From Candidula unifasciata (Eukaryota; Mollusca; Gastropoda; Stylommatophora; Geomitridae), in assembly GCA_905116865.2 (NCBI GenBank), contig CAJHNH020007902.1:132501-196500 (forward strand): DNA of 64,000 bases, written 5' to 3'. Below, in pieces: positions 1 through 11,692 of this stretch. The translations under genes were made by a program, and so were the position numbers. How positions within the stretch are numbered: the stretch's first letter is position 1; every line of letters starts with the position of its first letter. A model generated the notes under the pieces. The model had not been told where the DNA came from. It worked only from the letters and a program-made list of their open reading frames with translations, and searched no databases.

Positions 1-110
1 CAACGTGCTCTGTGAGTCAGTTACAATAACGGCATCTGTGTACAGATAATTCTCAAGCCAGCAGAAAGCAGCAGTGACTGCCTCCACCTCCATTCTCAAA
101 CTAGACGTTA
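1..110 (-). mobile_element. LINE fragment, RNase H N-terminal part (family E)
   Basis: The reverse strand reads RMEVEAVTAAFCWLENY then DAVIVTDSQSTL, the typical E...D (VTDSQS) part of a LINE-encoded ribonuclease H. It runs off the left edge. The same family recurs at 1620-2140 and elsewhere in the window. Confidence 0.7.
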
Positions 111-609
111 TGATATCATATGCAAAACTTTGTTACACTAGAATCCACTGACCTCAAACCTGCGAGTCCGTTAGCTTGTGCGATAACATAGTTTGACATG
201 ATTTATTACTGAACGAAATCAACATATCTGGTAAATGTGTAGGCTTCAGACACATTTTAACATCCTGTTAAATGTGTGAAGGCTACTGTAAACAAAACAC
301 GTTGCGTGTTTCTAGGAACACGACTAGTCCACTTGTAAAAATATTATGACACTTTCAAAAGTAGTTTTTCCCCCTTCCTGGTAGTACGCAGTACCGGAAC
401 CTCTTTTTTAAAACATAAGTTCTTCCCAGCGCTGCTGTAATAAACACATTGTCATGCGCAACGGCACCTTTGTTAGGCACTTTGTGGTGAGTAACAGCAC
501 CCCCATTCCCTTTTATTTTTCTTGAATAATTATTTACTTTCATCTACTTTTTCATCTCGGGGTTTTGAGTCTATGGCGCCAGAGCTGTTTTTCAAAATGA
601 TGCCATGGA
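110..609. other. No recognisable gene
   Basis: AT-rich sequence with stops in all frames. I see no exon-like block and no repeat shared with the rest of the window. Confidence 0.5.
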
Positions 610-1110
610 GCTTCTTCTTTCTTTTGTCAAAATCTGCTTGTGCCGCTAGGCGTCGCAGTCTATCAGATGATCGGCAGCCGAGCCAGGGCGCGCTCAGTCG
701 CTTCATATGCCGTGATGTTATGAAGTCTCAAGTTGTCCGATACTTCTTCAATCCATATTCTTCTTGGTCTTCCCCTGCCTCTTGGTGTTTCGATTTTTAT
801 GTTGTATGCTCTTGATGCTGGCATCGTTGGTTCCATTCTCATTAGGTGACCAAACCATTTCATTCTTTGCTTCTCAATAAATTTAACGATGGGTATGGTT
901 CCAATAGTTCTTGTAATCACATCGTTTCTCACTCGATCTCTTCTGGTTTTATTCGCAGCCATTCTCAAACATCTCATTTCACAGGTGGTTAGTCTTCTCT
1001 CGTGTTCTTTTGTTAATGTCCAAGTCTGACATTGATAACCTAATGTCGGTATAAAGATTGTATTTATAATTTGTCTTTTTAACTCAGCTGGGACAGCCAT
1101 GGAGCTTACT
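610..1110 (-). mobile_element. LINE 3' end (family B2), 5' truncated
   Basis: A reverse-strand open frame of 145 codons reads TLGYQCQTWTLTKEHERR, EMRCLRMAANKTRRDR, QRMKWFGHLMRM and RGRGRPRRIW. This is the domain after the reverse transcriptase in many animal non-LTR retrotransposons. The CTT-rich stretch at 612-625 is its (GAA)-type tail. Related copies: 5540-5890, 19395-19560, 22435-22650. Confidence 0.75.
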
Positions 1111-1619
1111 TTATAATATTAATAGTTTTACAGTATATTCATTTGTAAATTATATTACTAAAAAATAATATTACATATGTAAGCTACAACTATGAAATAT
1201 AGTATCATTGCAGCTTACAATTCTGAAATATAGTCGAATACACCAGGGAACCAGTATAATATATTCATCATCACACATCCTCTGTTAAATACTGCCGGCG
1301 CGGCCATGTTAAAGTTCGGATTCACATTCCGATACCATACCCCTACATTCTTATACATTATTCTCTCAATTTTAGGAGACAAGAGAATTTTCAAGGGAGT
1401 GTAAATTATTATATTTATTTTTTATAGAATTAACTGTTGGGTTTTACGTTTGTCTATTGTAGCAAATAATGAAATGTAATAACTGTTTTATATTTTGTTT
1501 CTTTACTATAAGATAATATTTTGAAGCTGTCCATCCTGATATTCTGTATATAAAAGTTGCCTGCGCATCTGGCAAAACTGAACTATTACTACTGTCTCTT
1601 TTACCACTTTTTAGGGCTG

Positions 1620-2140
1620 TGTAGTTGAGTTGAGTCAAGAATTGACATCACAGCACTTGATGCATTCCCATACGTGCTCCGTCCTCATCTTCAGTAGCCA
1701 GTGCAGAGTTCCAGTACTGATAGTACGGGTCACAAACTAGTTATATGTCCGTCTTGCCTTTCCTCTGAGTTTAGTGAGCAGGCCAGACCCTCTGGTTACA
1801 CCCAAGTGCCTCAATCTCCCCATGTTTCTCTACTTATTCCGCTGCTTGTTCCCAAAGGGTCTTGATCACATCTGCTTCGTCATGTATCAATTCACCATCA
1901 AGTGGTGCAGACCTAGCCAATCTGTCTGTCTGTTCATTACCCACCACGCCGGCATTGCCTGGAGAAAATATCCAATGTATGCTCACTACACGTGATCTTT
2001 CTAGTGAAGCTTGCCACTCTGCTCGAAGCATCCCTGTCTTCACCTTTTTCAGCATACTTTCATTAAGACATGTGTATGCATCTTGTTCTCTCGCCACCAG
2101 AGAGCTACAATTACCGTCTCCACCTTCATTCTCATGCTAT
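1620..2140 (-). mobile_element. LINE fragment with RNase H C-terminal part (family E)
   Basis: The reverse strand encodes WIFSPGNAGVVGNEQTDRLA, the C-terminal RNase H motif; the usual His of PGHAGV is Asn here. It is followed by a degenerate C-terminal segment related to [17 protein letters not shown] at 51600. Stops and frame changes show it is dead. The frame open over 1834-2097 is its remnant. Confidence 0.75.
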
Positions 2141-2189
2141 ATGTTGAGGTGTTGTTTGCTAGGCTGTCTTAGGGTGGTGTTGACAGGGA

Positions 2190-2300
2190 GTAGTTATTCT
2201 GAGGATTTAAGAGCTGCATGGCTAGTGCTGTCGCCTCGGACTGTGCAGATTAAGATGCTGAATTTTGCGCCTGACAACATTTTTGCGTCCTGCAAAAAAA
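2190..2300 (-). mobile_element. tRNA-derived SINE fragment (family II)
   Basis: Shares the block CTGAGGATTTAAG...GCATGGCTAGTGCTGTC with copies at 5925, 9748, 24975 and 59885. The tRNA-like head is not preserved here. Confidence 0.55.
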
Positions 2301-2528
2301 AATTACTAAACCGTGTGTAAAATATGCATTAATTATATTAATAGATTTGATATTTCTTAAAATTGTTGTTTCATTTTTGTTGTCATACATAGAGGAAAAG
2401 AGACCACAACTATGTCGCGCCAAATTATCATCGTATTAAACATCGCTTTCAGCTATCCCATTCGATTTTATATCATTTTCAATTTTTTAAAATTTTCTTC
2501 GCATGTTTTTGGTATTTTTTTTTCTGAG

Positions 2529-2653
2529 AGACGCAAACCAGACACACCAGAAGACTTGTTAATCAACATAGAACTGGTACTATTAGCCATCGGACGTTGG
2601 GATCTGACCACCTATGGACATGTCCGGAGTGCAATGATGATAACCCAACTAAT

Positions 2654-2688
<35 letters not shown>

Positions 2689-2698
2689 ATAACTAACT
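2529..2698 (+). mobile_element. Dispersed retroposon with (AACT)n tail, copy 1
   Basis: The core GACTTGTTAATCAACATAG followed by CTATGGACATGTCCGGAGTG is nearly identical to 8915-9090 and partly to 31850-31960 (reverse). It ends in a tetranucleotide tail of CTAA units at 2652-2697, as expected for reverse-transcribed repeats. Confidence 0.65.
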
Positions 2699-2699
2699 A

Positions 2700-3690
2700 A
2701 TTTCTTTCTTTCTTTGTTTATTCCTATTGGTTCCAATTAAACCAATTTTATTGATATCATAATATTTTTTTTAATATAACGTACAAGTTAATTAAAACGA
2801 ATTTTATAATTTCGTTTGTCTTCACAGTAGTGTGAATAGTATAAAATTGCCCCAGCGACGACAATGTTGTAAGGAGCCACAAGTATTGCAGTAATCGCCT
2901 GCTGACTGCTGTCTCTCAGACCATACAGCCACAAACTAGAAGTCGTGTTTTCAGGTGTCTGTTCAAGCTAAAGTAATATTTATACAAGTTTACTACATCA
3001 TATCCATCTATAACAGCAAGAAATGTTCAAGTTCTATCAGATCTAAAATACAGTTCACTTTAAAATTAGAATTCAAACACAACTCCACTCTATATCAGCT
3101 GACCTGGACGTCTGCTGATTTAAGTTTTTAGACTAAAACTCAGTTAGTGGCTACCATCGTGCCGGTGAAGACCTGTTAGCAGATTCTATTCTATAAACAT
3201 AACATATAAGCAGACAAAGTGTAACAGCGAATGCTTCATCGTAATTATTCTTCAACTAACCAGAACTTCAGCTTATGGTCCCGCGGATGCAAATCGGTGA
3301 GTAGCTTACATTTTATAAGTTCATTATTTAAAACAAATGGTAATGTTTACGTCTTTACTTTATGCTGAATTTTCCATCTGAATCTGAACAATTTCAATTT
3401 GTTCTGTTTTATAGTATAATAGTGTAGTATGGTATATTATTTAAGTAAGGACTGCTGTGTTGGTAATATTAGATATTTTGGCTCCGATATTTTTATTATT
3501 TATAAACTGCGACAAACAGGTCACCTAGCCAAGATAACAGTTCAAATAATTATTATTAATATTATTCATTCAACTCACAAGGTATTTACCAAATGTGCCA
3601 GGTTTGAAGTGCATGAAAGTTTCTGATTATTAACGCTACTATTGAATATTGATGATACTTCATGATTTATTAAAATAAAAAATTTTTAAA
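2700..3690. other. No recognisable gene or repeat
   Basis: AT-rich DNA without a convincing open frame or a match to other parts of the window. Confidence 0.5.
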
Positions 3691-3691
3691 A

Positions 3692-3790
3692 AAGCTCCAG
3701 CTCTGGAACAAGACTGAAATCCAGAAGTGGATGAACAACCAGAACTTTCTGCTAGACTTAACAGCTGGTTTACGCAAAGAAGAAGACCTT
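3692..3790 (+). mobile_element. (GAA)-tailed retroposon SINE-I, 3' fragment
   Basis: Contains the element's 3' third (TGGAACAAGACTG, GGATGAACAACCAGAAC) and a short GAAGAAG tail. The full ~290-bp form is at 36045-36330. Confidence 0.65.
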
Positions 3791-4432
3791 AGCTACCAAG
3801 TTTACCCAGCCCAAAGTTGGTATCACACTGTATCCTGGAAATTAAAGACTTTTGCTTGGTGTTGACTAGTGACAGATGCATATTTGTTTGTCCAAAAGGG
3901 ACAAGCATGAAAGGGTCTACAGTGGTACCTTGGTATACGTTCGCTTTGGTATATGTTCAGTTTGATGTACATCTTGTTTTGATGTGAAAAGTTTTGCCTG
4001 GTACATGACTTTTGTTTGGAATACGGACCTAAGTGCTAGAACTGGTATGAGTCAAAATTAGTGACGACACAGCATGCTGTCTTTGTTTACCTCTCTCAAA
4101 ACAAAGCCACAGTTAGATATTAAGTGACTTTGTATAGAAATATCATCCCCCCCCCCCCCCACACCACAAAAAAAAAGCCATTGTCAGGAATTACCAGACA
4201 GTGTCACTTGTTAGTTTTAGACAGTATATAAATTATTTTATGTAGCCCCATCAGTGTAAAAAGTTCCAAAAACAGTATAATGTTTCTCCATGGGATCGGA
4301 TTAATAATTATCCCTTTATGTTTTATGGGAACATATTTGTATGTACTTTGAAGGATCAGGAACACATTAAGTACATCTAGCAAGATCCTACTGTACTTAC
4401 CACATGTACATTGTTTAGATTACCATTTGAGA

Positions 4433-5072
4433 GTTTCCATCTTCAAAGACTACGACTACTGCTTTACTGTTAAGTAAACTTCCGGTTAAAATGGACGCTA
4501 GACAGCGGCGCCGTTAGGAACAGAGGCAAATTTTTTGCTTCTGCCGGACGGTGGCCGATGCATTTTTGCTCCATTTGTAGACTGGATATAGTTTCGTCGC
4601 CCAGCTTCTGAGTTGAATGCATGGCGTGACCCTGTGAGCTGCGGATTGCATTTGGAATGTTTTTTTGTGTGACTGTGACCAACGTGGTGGTGTGAATTGT
4701 AGATTCAGAAAATGGCGCGATGCCTGTCGTTCAATGCTTGCGGGACCCGTATTAAAATTGATCACGCGGACAACTGCTGATCTGTTGACGACAAGTTCTG
4801 CTATCATCAATGATGAACTGCATTTCTAATGTTGGACTGTTTGTGTTAGCACTTCGGATGGCTACCATATGCTTTAATGCGAGTGTATGCTAGATATGCT
4901 GAGACAGCAGTCTGTCAATCTTTCCACAAGGGACTGTGATAGACATTCTGAGTGTTTTTCGCTGGCACAGGAGCGGAGCAAAGATGGGGCAAACCGTTTG
5001 CTATGAAGCTGAAACTAAGACTACCAGACTACCAGACTGTTAAGTAAAGCAGTAGTCTTTGAAGATGGAAAC
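4433..5072. repeat. Interrupted palindrome holding R1 at its centre
   Basis: The left arm 4433-4470 (GTTTCCATCTTCAAAGACTA...) and right arm 5040-5072 are inverted complements over about 33 bases; the left arm has an extra GACTAC. Removing R1 gives a hairpin with almost no loop. Confidence 0.75.
4466..5048 (+). mobile_element. Retroposon R1 (~557 bp) with 13-bp target duplication
   Basis: A ~557-bp unit starting near CTTCCGGTTAAAATGG and ending in GACTACCAGACTACC. It is flanked by identical 13-bp copies of ACTGTTAAGTAAA (4466-4478 and 5036-5048). A second full copy is at 62147-62683 with its own 11-bp duplication, so the boundaries are fixed. No coding frame is shared in a convincing way, and it has no tRNA-like head. 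It may be a SINE-like element or a LINE-derived RNA. Confidence 0.75.
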
Positions 5073-5165
5073 TTTTTTTGGGCTGAAAATTACAGGGTAA
5101 TTGCCTCACTCAGATGGTGTCAAAGTGTTAGCATAAACTGTCTTTACTGTCTGTGTTCTCTACTT

Positions 5166-5562
5166 GTTTATGGAAGAGTAGGACATCTATGAAATATCAT
5201 CTAGGACATCTATGAAATATTATCTAGGACATCTATGAAATATCATCTAGGACATCTATGAAATATCATCTAGGACATCTGTGAAATATCATCTAGGACA
5301 TCTATGAAATATCATCTAGGACATCTGTGAAATATCATCTATGCACATCTATGAAATATCATCTAGGACATCTATGAAATATCATCTAGGACATCTATGA
5401 AATATCATCTAGGACATCTATGAAATATCATCTAGGACATCTATGAAATATCATCTAGGACATCTATGAAATATCATCTAGGACATCTATGAAATATCAT
5501 CTAGGACATCTGTGAAATATCATCTATGAAATATCATCTAGGACATCTATGAAATGAGATGT
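5166..5562 (+). repeat. 23-bp satellite, about 17 copies
   Basis: Tandem unit AGGACATCTATGAAATATC plus ATCT, with a few single-base variants (TATGAAA/TGTGAAA) and two spacing changes. It directly abuts the family B2 LINE fragment, whose first codons overlap the last unit. Confidence 0.9.
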
Positions 5563-5890
5563 TTGAGAAAAACTGTGAACAAAACTAGAAAAGATCATGT
5601 GAGAAATGATGAAATGACAGAAATTATTGGAACAGCACTTATAATTTATTTCATGGAAACACAAAGATTAAATGGTTTGACCATTTAATGGGAATCAATC
5701 CAAAGATGCCAGCAGTGAGAACACACAACATAAACTAGAAACTCCAAGATGTAGGGGATGAACAAGAAGAACATTGATTGAAGGAGTCACTTGTACCTTG
5801 AGACTCCACATTACACCATATCAGGCAGCTCAAGTTACTGATTATCTGTTAAACTGTGACACCTAGCTGCACATAGCATAAGGATATGGA
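5540..5890 (+). mobile_element. LINE 3' end (family B2), degenerate
   Basis: The forward strand reads EMRCLRKTVNKTRKDHVRND then RLKWFDHLM and a decayed GR-rich region, with in-frame stops. Same family as 610-1110. Confidence 0.65.
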
Positions 5891-5924
5891 CAAAAGAAGA
5901 TGTAAGAAAGAGAGGTCTTGAATC

Positions 5925-6070
5925 TGTTGATTTAAGGCTGCATGGTTAATGCAGTCTGCATGGACTGTGTAGGTTAGGATTCTAATTGTTGTCCCTGACC
6001 GAAAAACATATCCATGACCTTACTAAGAATTCGAACCAATGTCTCCTGCATGGAAGCCCACCATCCTTCA
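5925..6070 (-). mobile_element. tRNA-derived SINE (family II)
   Basis: Reverse-strand copy of the family whose best example is 59885-60048. The tRNA B-box-like segment AATTCGAACC is visible at 6028-6037. Confidence 0.6.
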
Positions 6071-6337
6071 CCTTAGCTAGCTGCTTATTGAGATTCCACA
6101 TAAAACAGTTATGTCAAGGCTATTCAACCAAGTTTACTCAGGGACCAGAATGTTTCAAATGGGGAGCATCACATGCCAGAGATCCAAGCCCAACCGTAGG
6201 AAGATCATTGGCAGTGTTATGCAGGCCGCTTGGTAGGCTTCTGTGGGCTGGATTTAACTCTTGGAATGCTAGTTGAAAATCCCTGATTTACTGTATTGAA
6301 TAGAATAATATTTTGTTATGTTGTTAGTTCCAGGACA

Positions 6338-6905
6338 TGAGTATTCATCATCATCATCCCGTAACAATTTGTGTCGTTGGGTCACCAGTTCCTGTTGACT
6401 GATCAGCTCTCTCCACCTTTGGCGGTCAGTTGCGATGGACTTTATGGTTGCATGCCTGAAGCCTGTCCAGTCAGTCAGGTTCTGTAACCAGGTCTTTCTT
6501 GGTCTGCCTCTTCTCCTCTTTCCCTCTACTGAGCGCTGCAGTATTGTTTTTGAGAGGGGTTAGATTTTATTGTGTCCATACCATTGCATATTTTGCCTTT
6601 TCACTGTAGTTAAACTGTAGTTAAAAGAGGTTCATAGTTGCCAATGTGCTGTATAATTATTTGGTGAACCTCTTCATTTGTAATGTGGTCTCTGTATGAT
6701 ATGCCAAGAATTTTTCTGAAACATCACATTTCTAATGCTTGTATCTTCCTTTCAAGTTCAGCTGTTAAGGTCCACGTTTCACAGCCATATGTACATGCAA
6801 TAATAGCTAGTGCTTTGAGCAATCGAATCTCAGTTTTGCATGAAATGTTTTTGGATCTCCTTAATGTTTGTTGTATGGCAAGGACTGATGTACAAGAGTA
6901 CTAAC
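6338..6905 (-). mobile_element. LINE 3' end (family D)
   Basis: The reverse strand encodes LERKIQALEMRCFRKILG, HITNEEV, MQWYGH and GKRRRGRPRKTW, followed by WRELIS and a GATGATGATG tail at its 3' end (about 6345). It serves as the uninterrupted reference for the LINE-D copy split by the LTR element at 25.9-28.1 kb. Confidence 0.75.
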
Positions 6906-7138
6906 ACACAATCCTAATCATTACAGCCAACCCATATATGCATTTCAGTATTCCCTAATGTCTATAAATCTGTTTATTCATTCACATTTCTGAGAGAACA
7001 TTCTTGCATGGTATGCCAGGAGGTTTTTCCATTTATTGTGTCACATCCAAAAATTGCATGTCCTATTCAGGACTTCACTAACTAATACTAGCATATATGT
7101 GCCAGTTGTCATTTTTTTAAGGCAGTTTTATAATAAGT

Positions 7139-7788
7139 AGTTTGCCATTCCCCACTCCAAGACGTGGAGTCGTACACCTATTTAGGCAGTAATGTAGATA
7201 AAGATGGAGGAACTGATAGAGATAATAAAATTAGAATACAAAAGGCAAGAGGGGCTTTCATTAGGGGCACTAGGGAATTTGTGGAGGTCAAAAGAAATAA
7301 AAAGAAATACTAAACTACAAATTTTTAATTCTAATGTCAAATCAGTACTTTTGTATGGGGCGGAAACATGGAGAACAACCAAGGCAATTACTAATAAATT
7401 ACAGACATTCATTAACTGGTGCCTGCGCAGAATAGAGGGAATAAAATGGTATGATAGAATAACTAATGTAGAACTTTGGGAGAGAACTAAACAGGCTCCA
7501 GTGGATCAGGAGGTGAGGAAAAGACGCTGGCATTGGATAGGGCACACACTGAGAAAAAATGAGAACAGCATAACTAGAATATCTTTGCATTGGAACCCAC
7601 AGGGGCATAGGAATAAAGGAAGGCCAAAAAACACATGGAGAAGAGAGCTGGAGAATGAGGTTAGAAAGATTGGGAGGACATGGGGAGAGCTCCATGCAAT
7701 GGCGAAGGATAGAACGACTTGGCGTGAGTTGGTCGAGGGCCTATGCTCCATTGGGGGACAGAAAGGCAGAAGAAGAAGTTTGCCATTC
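7139..7788 (+). mobile_element. LINE (family G) insertion with 12-bp target duplication
   Basis: A 5'-truncated insertion (7151-7776) encodes about 200 residues: [57 protein letters not shown] and DRTTWRELVEGL, the usual C-terminal domain of a non-LTR element. Its tail is AGAAGAAG. AGTTTGCCATTC flanks it on both sides (7139-7150, 7777-7788). The host is another LINE (family H). Confidence 0.85.
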
Positions 7789-8215
7789 TGGACACTTACT
7801 AAACAAGCTGACCAGTGCATAAATGCCTTTGAATACACATGTTATAGACAGGTTTTAAAAATGTCATGGGTAAAGAAAAGAACAAATGCATCCACACTTC
7901 AAGAACTGAATGTTGAAGAAGGTTGGCTATTTAAGACGATAAAACACAGAAAATTGAAATATTTTGGTCAGTTGAAACATCACAAAAGTTTAGAGAGAAC
8001 AATAATGGAAGGGTATAAGCTTGGGAAGAGAAAGGTCAAAGAGAAGGTGGGTGCAGGATGTGGCGGGTGATCTCCAGATGTGTGTATCAGACGTGGGACA
8101 TCTTGCTTGTGATTGAGAATTTTCTGGAGGTTTGCAATGGGAGCAAAGTTCTGCCTGGCTCATGCTACTGACTGTGTTTGCCATTGCTTTCTGAATGGGT
8201 AAAACAATCTTAAAT
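7789..8215 (+). mobile_element. LINE 3' end (family H), host of the family G insertion
   Basis: Forward strand reads TLQELNVEEGWLFKTIKHRK, LKYFGQLKHHKSLERTI and then a degenerate GR-rich and C-terminal part with stops after about 8070. The frame happens to be continuous with the inserted element, creating a chimeric 288-codon open frame (7204-8070). Confidence 0.65.
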
Positions 8216-8399
8216 CAATACAAAGCGATATGCTGCCAGATCACCTACGTCTGACCCTAAACCCTGGTATGTTGAATCTTTAAAACTACATTCACAGTCC
8301 CTGATAACTACAAACACCGCAGATCTATTTATATAAATAAAATGGGTTTGTAGCCGTAAAATTGTGTAATTGCAAATATGAGGAAGACATGAAAAAAAG

Positions 8400-8560
8400 A
8401 TCAGCCTTCTTCTTCTTCTTTTTCATCTTCTTCTTCAAGTCCATGGCATATGTTTTGGTAGTCAAGTCTATCCCCAGCCTTCTGTCTCGTTTATTTTTAA
8501 TCATTTCTGACACAGATGATCTCCAATGCCATGGTGTTAGATTGTGAAGCATCTTCTTTC
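8400..8560 (-). mobile_element. LINE 3' tail fragment
   Basis: The reverse strand reads LTPWHWRSSVSEMIKNKRDR and then a (GAA)-rich tail (TTC-rich at 8405-8437). Only the extreme 3' end remains. Family uncertain. Confidence 0.45.
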
Positions 8561-8914
8561 TCTCTCTGTCTTTCTCTGCTCCCTTTCCTCTCTAACTTTA
8601 CCATCATCATGATGTATTCCAGTTTAGAACATCTTTAAAAAATCACAGTTACAAGAATTTAGTCACTGTAAATTTGTAAAGATGACCAAAAACTCATTCT
8701 TTCCTATTGTTTGCATTGTTTCTGTTTTTGCATACAGTTTCCCCAACTCCCTGCACCTGATTAACATGTCTCAGGCAGTTGTTCACTTTATGAAACTCTT
8801 TTTGAGGTATTAGTCTGCTTTGAGGTAATTTGTAAATTCTGTAGTGTTTTGTGTGTGTATGTGTGTGGAAACATACACATACTAGAATACTAGAATTAAG
8901 ATCGGCACAGCAAA

Positions 8915-9055
8915 AAGCGAGACGCACACCGGACACGTCAGAAGACTTGTTAATCAACATAGAACTGGTACTATTAGCCATCGGACATTGGGGTTCATAC
9001 TGAGGGGAGGAACTGAGCACCTATGGACATGTCCGGAGTGCAATGATGATAACCC

Positions 9056-9088
<33 letters not shown>

Positions 9089-9090
9089 GA
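8915..9090 (+). mobile_element. Dispersed retroposon with (AACT)n tail, copy 2
   Basis: Nearly identical core to 2529-2698, with a run of ACTA units at 9054-9088. It contains GGGGTTCATACTGAGGGG, which is missing from copy 1. Confidence 0.65.
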
Positions 9091-9715
9091 ATACAAAGTT
9101 CAACTGCTTCAACAAACAAACAAAACAAATACCATATAGAATACAGTCTAGAAATAAAAAAAACTATGCCCTCCAATATCTGCTGAAATCAAATGCTGTG
9201 AGTGTTGTAACACCAAGGTCACAGTAAATAAAATGCTGATAAGATCAGTTGTTCTGTAACGTTCTAAAACCTGGAGTGCACCTAATAGGGACAAAGCCTA
9301 ATTACAAACCTTTAAAAACAGGATCTTAGGACACATCTGTTTTAAGATGTAAACACTGGCAAATGAGAAACAGTTAAAATAGCTCAATTCTTTTACCAGA
9401 GGATAGTTAATTTAGTTATATATTAATGTGTGATGTTTTCCCGGGTACCCAAAGAGTTAACTGTGCTTGGAAATTTGCTACATGGTCAAATAGTCATTAA
9501 AAAAAATCTAAGAACTAGTAACATTATTCTCAAACTGTGATTCTACCAGAAAAAAAAAAAACTACCAATCAGTCCGATCCATTAGCAGAACAGAAAATAA
9601 TAATTCGATCGCGTTCAAGTGTTTCAGCTCCTCAGAGCAATTGCTTATATTTGTGATCTTTATTGTGTAGAAAAAACTGCCAATTACTGTCTATATTTAC
9701 CACTTTTGTATGGAA
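9090..9715. other. No recognisable gene
   Basis: AT-rich, stops in all frames, no shared repeat seen. Confidence 0.5.
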
Positions 9716-9736
9716 GGGGGGGGGGGGGGGGGGGGG
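9716..9736. repeat. Poly-G run, about 21 bases
   Basis: An uninterrupted G run, one of many of 13-28 bases in the window (see findings). Confidence 0.95.
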
Positions 9737-9747
9737 TTGCTTTGAGC

Positions 9748-9869
9748 CTGAGGATTTAAGGCAGCATGGCTAGTGCTGTCACAAAGGTCTGTGCAGGTTA
9801 GGATTTTATATTTGCCCTACACACACACATCAGAAAATTCATGACCTTACTGAGGATTTGAACATGGTT
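9748..9869 (-). mobile_element. tRNA-derived SINE (family II), truncated
   Basis: Shares AGCATGGCTAGTGCTGTC and TGACCTTACTGAGGATTTGA with the other copies. Its tRNA-like end is cut exactly where a SINE-I copy begins, so SINE-I probably inserted or recombined here. Confidence 0.6.
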
Positions 9870-10097
9870 CTCCCTGTGTGGGTTCCAGGGCCCCATTATG
9901 GGTAAACACAAGAATAGACCCCTGGAAGTCAAAGTGCACCTTCCTGAGAGGAAAGGAAGCAACAGCCTGCATACAAATAAGACAGATCTGTACAGATGTA
10001 CACACAACACTCCAGTTCTAGAACAAGACTAAAGTGTGGATCGCAACCAGAACTTTCCACCAGAATTTACAGCCAGTGAACGTCAAGATGAAGGACC
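9870..10097 (+). mobile_element. (GAA)-tailed retroposon SINE-I
   Basis: Begins CCCTGTGTGGGTTCCAGG and contains AACACTCCAGTTCTAGAACA and AACCAGAACTTTCCACC. A degenerate tail follows. The middle part is partly deleted. Confidence 0.75.
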
Positions 10098-10299
10098 TGG
10101 GTTTCCTGCATAAGAGCCTAGGGCCTTGGATAAACAGCAGTAAACTTGTATTTTGAACAGAAATAAAGGAAAATCAGCTGAGTTCATGCAGCCCAGGTTT
10201 ACTGCAGTTACGTTATATTATTAGACCAAATAAGAATAGCTAATTTAGAATACTGCTCACAGTTAAGTTAAATGTGTAGATAATTTACTATAAAAATAC

Positions 10300-10560
10300 T
10301 TCTTCTTCTTCAGCATTTAGAACCTTTGAGTTTCATTGCTGCAGATATCACCATCATTAATTCATCCTTGCAACTGGCCTTTTCTTTCCTTTCAAGGGCT
10401 CCAAGTACGTCTACGTCTACCCATGTCTTATCTCTCCGCTGTCCTCATGGTCAGCCTCGTGGTCTACCCCCCATTCAGGTTTTTTGTGCATGCAGTTTTT
10501 GTGGGTCTGTTATCTGCTATAATCTCTCTGTGCCCCAGCCAGTTTAGTTTGTTAGCTCTC
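10300..10560 (-). mobile_element. LINE 3' end (family C)
   Basis: The reverse complement of the family C tail region at 14900-15165: CTTCTTCTTC tail followed by the decayed codons of RPRGRPRRRW and the downstream block. No intact frame. Confidence 0.55.
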
Positions 10561-10697
10561 TCCTGGTGCCAGCAATTAGTGGTGATTTAAACAGATTATG
10601 GCTTTCATTGTTATTGATCACTGTTGTTTTATTAATTTATTCTTCTTTGAGTTTGCTTTCTTATGCTCAGATAAGACTGTCAGGTGGGTTGTTTTTA

Positions 10698-10857
10698 TTA
10701 ACTCTTTGAGTCCCAGGGGGTTTAGCATCGCAGGCCCAGTAAAGAAAGTAATAAATCGGCGCATCATGCGTTCATTGGGCTTCTAGGTAGGAACCTATGA
10801 ACGTATGATGCGTTTCTTATGAACGTATGATGCGTTTCTTAGGACTCAAAGAGTTAA
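10698..10857. mobile_element. MITE flanked by TTAA (piggyBac-like)
   Basis: Terminal inverted repeats ACTCTTTGAGTCC... and ...GGACTCAAAGAGT lie between two TTAA sites (10698-10701, 10854-10857). Inside there is an imperfect 22-bp duplication (GAACGTATGATGCGTTTCTT). A second copy is at 58349-58494. TTAA targets are the hallmark of piggyBac elements; the class assignment is inference. Confidence 0.7.
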
Positions 10858-10859
10858 CT

Positions 10860-11690
10860 CGCATGTCAACAGCAGGTCCTTCTTGGTTCCCTATAGCTAG
10901 CTCTGCACACTTTGCTCTGGATGCCAGGTTTCCTTTTGAAGTTGTAGGTAGATTGGGCAGGTCTGCAGAATGTGCTGACTTGTTTGTGGTCCTGTCTGAC
11001 AGGCACATTGTGGGAACTGAACAGTCTATGTTTTATGCATGTGGTAGTTGAGCCTACAGTGTCCTATTTATAGACAGAAAAGTTTAATAATTTAAATTGG
11101 GAGTTCTTAACCTGTTGGTGACTACAGAATACAGGTTTTGTTTATGATGATCAATTACGGCCTTTGCTAAATATAAAAATTATGATCTTCAGTTTATTAG
11201 ATTACAAATAATTTGAGGTTATTTCAGCAGCATGCTTTAACTTGGCACTCGGGTAGTTAAATAAAAAAAATCATATTGTGTTTTATTGGCTTTTATTAGG
11301 TTCAATTGTTATTTGTTTTTCAAGGTGAGATATTTTTATCATTAGATGTAACCTATATGTAGTATCCAGGACAAGAACCTTAAGGTTTTATGCCTCGTGA
11401 CCGAAAAAGCCATTTTTCAGACGCCAATCCACCAGGAACAAGCCCCAGATATCCTGTTAAACCGGATAAAACTTTTGTTGGAGCTCCCTACTGTTAGAAA
11501 ATAAATCTATTGTCTTGTGTGGATGGATGATATTTTTAGATGTATAATTCGATACCCCTATGTGACATTTGTTTCAAAGCCACTGGTGAGGTTAACACAT
11601 CAACACACACATATTTGATAAATTCAGTCCTCACTGCTGTACTTTAGAGTGTAGTAAAATGTTGTGGTCTTAATAACACAAAATAAATGT
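10860..11690. other. No recognisable gene
   Basis: No exon-like block. Sequence looks unique within the window. Confidence 0.5.
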
Positions 11691-11692
11691 CG

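Noticed and set aside
4470..4810. Conserved small proteins on the reverse strand of R1
   Set aside because: Two overlapping frames are open in both copies simply because the copies are nearly identical; no frame preference seen.
7204..8070. Novel 288-residue host protein
   Set aside because: It is two LINE fragments fused by a nested insertion.
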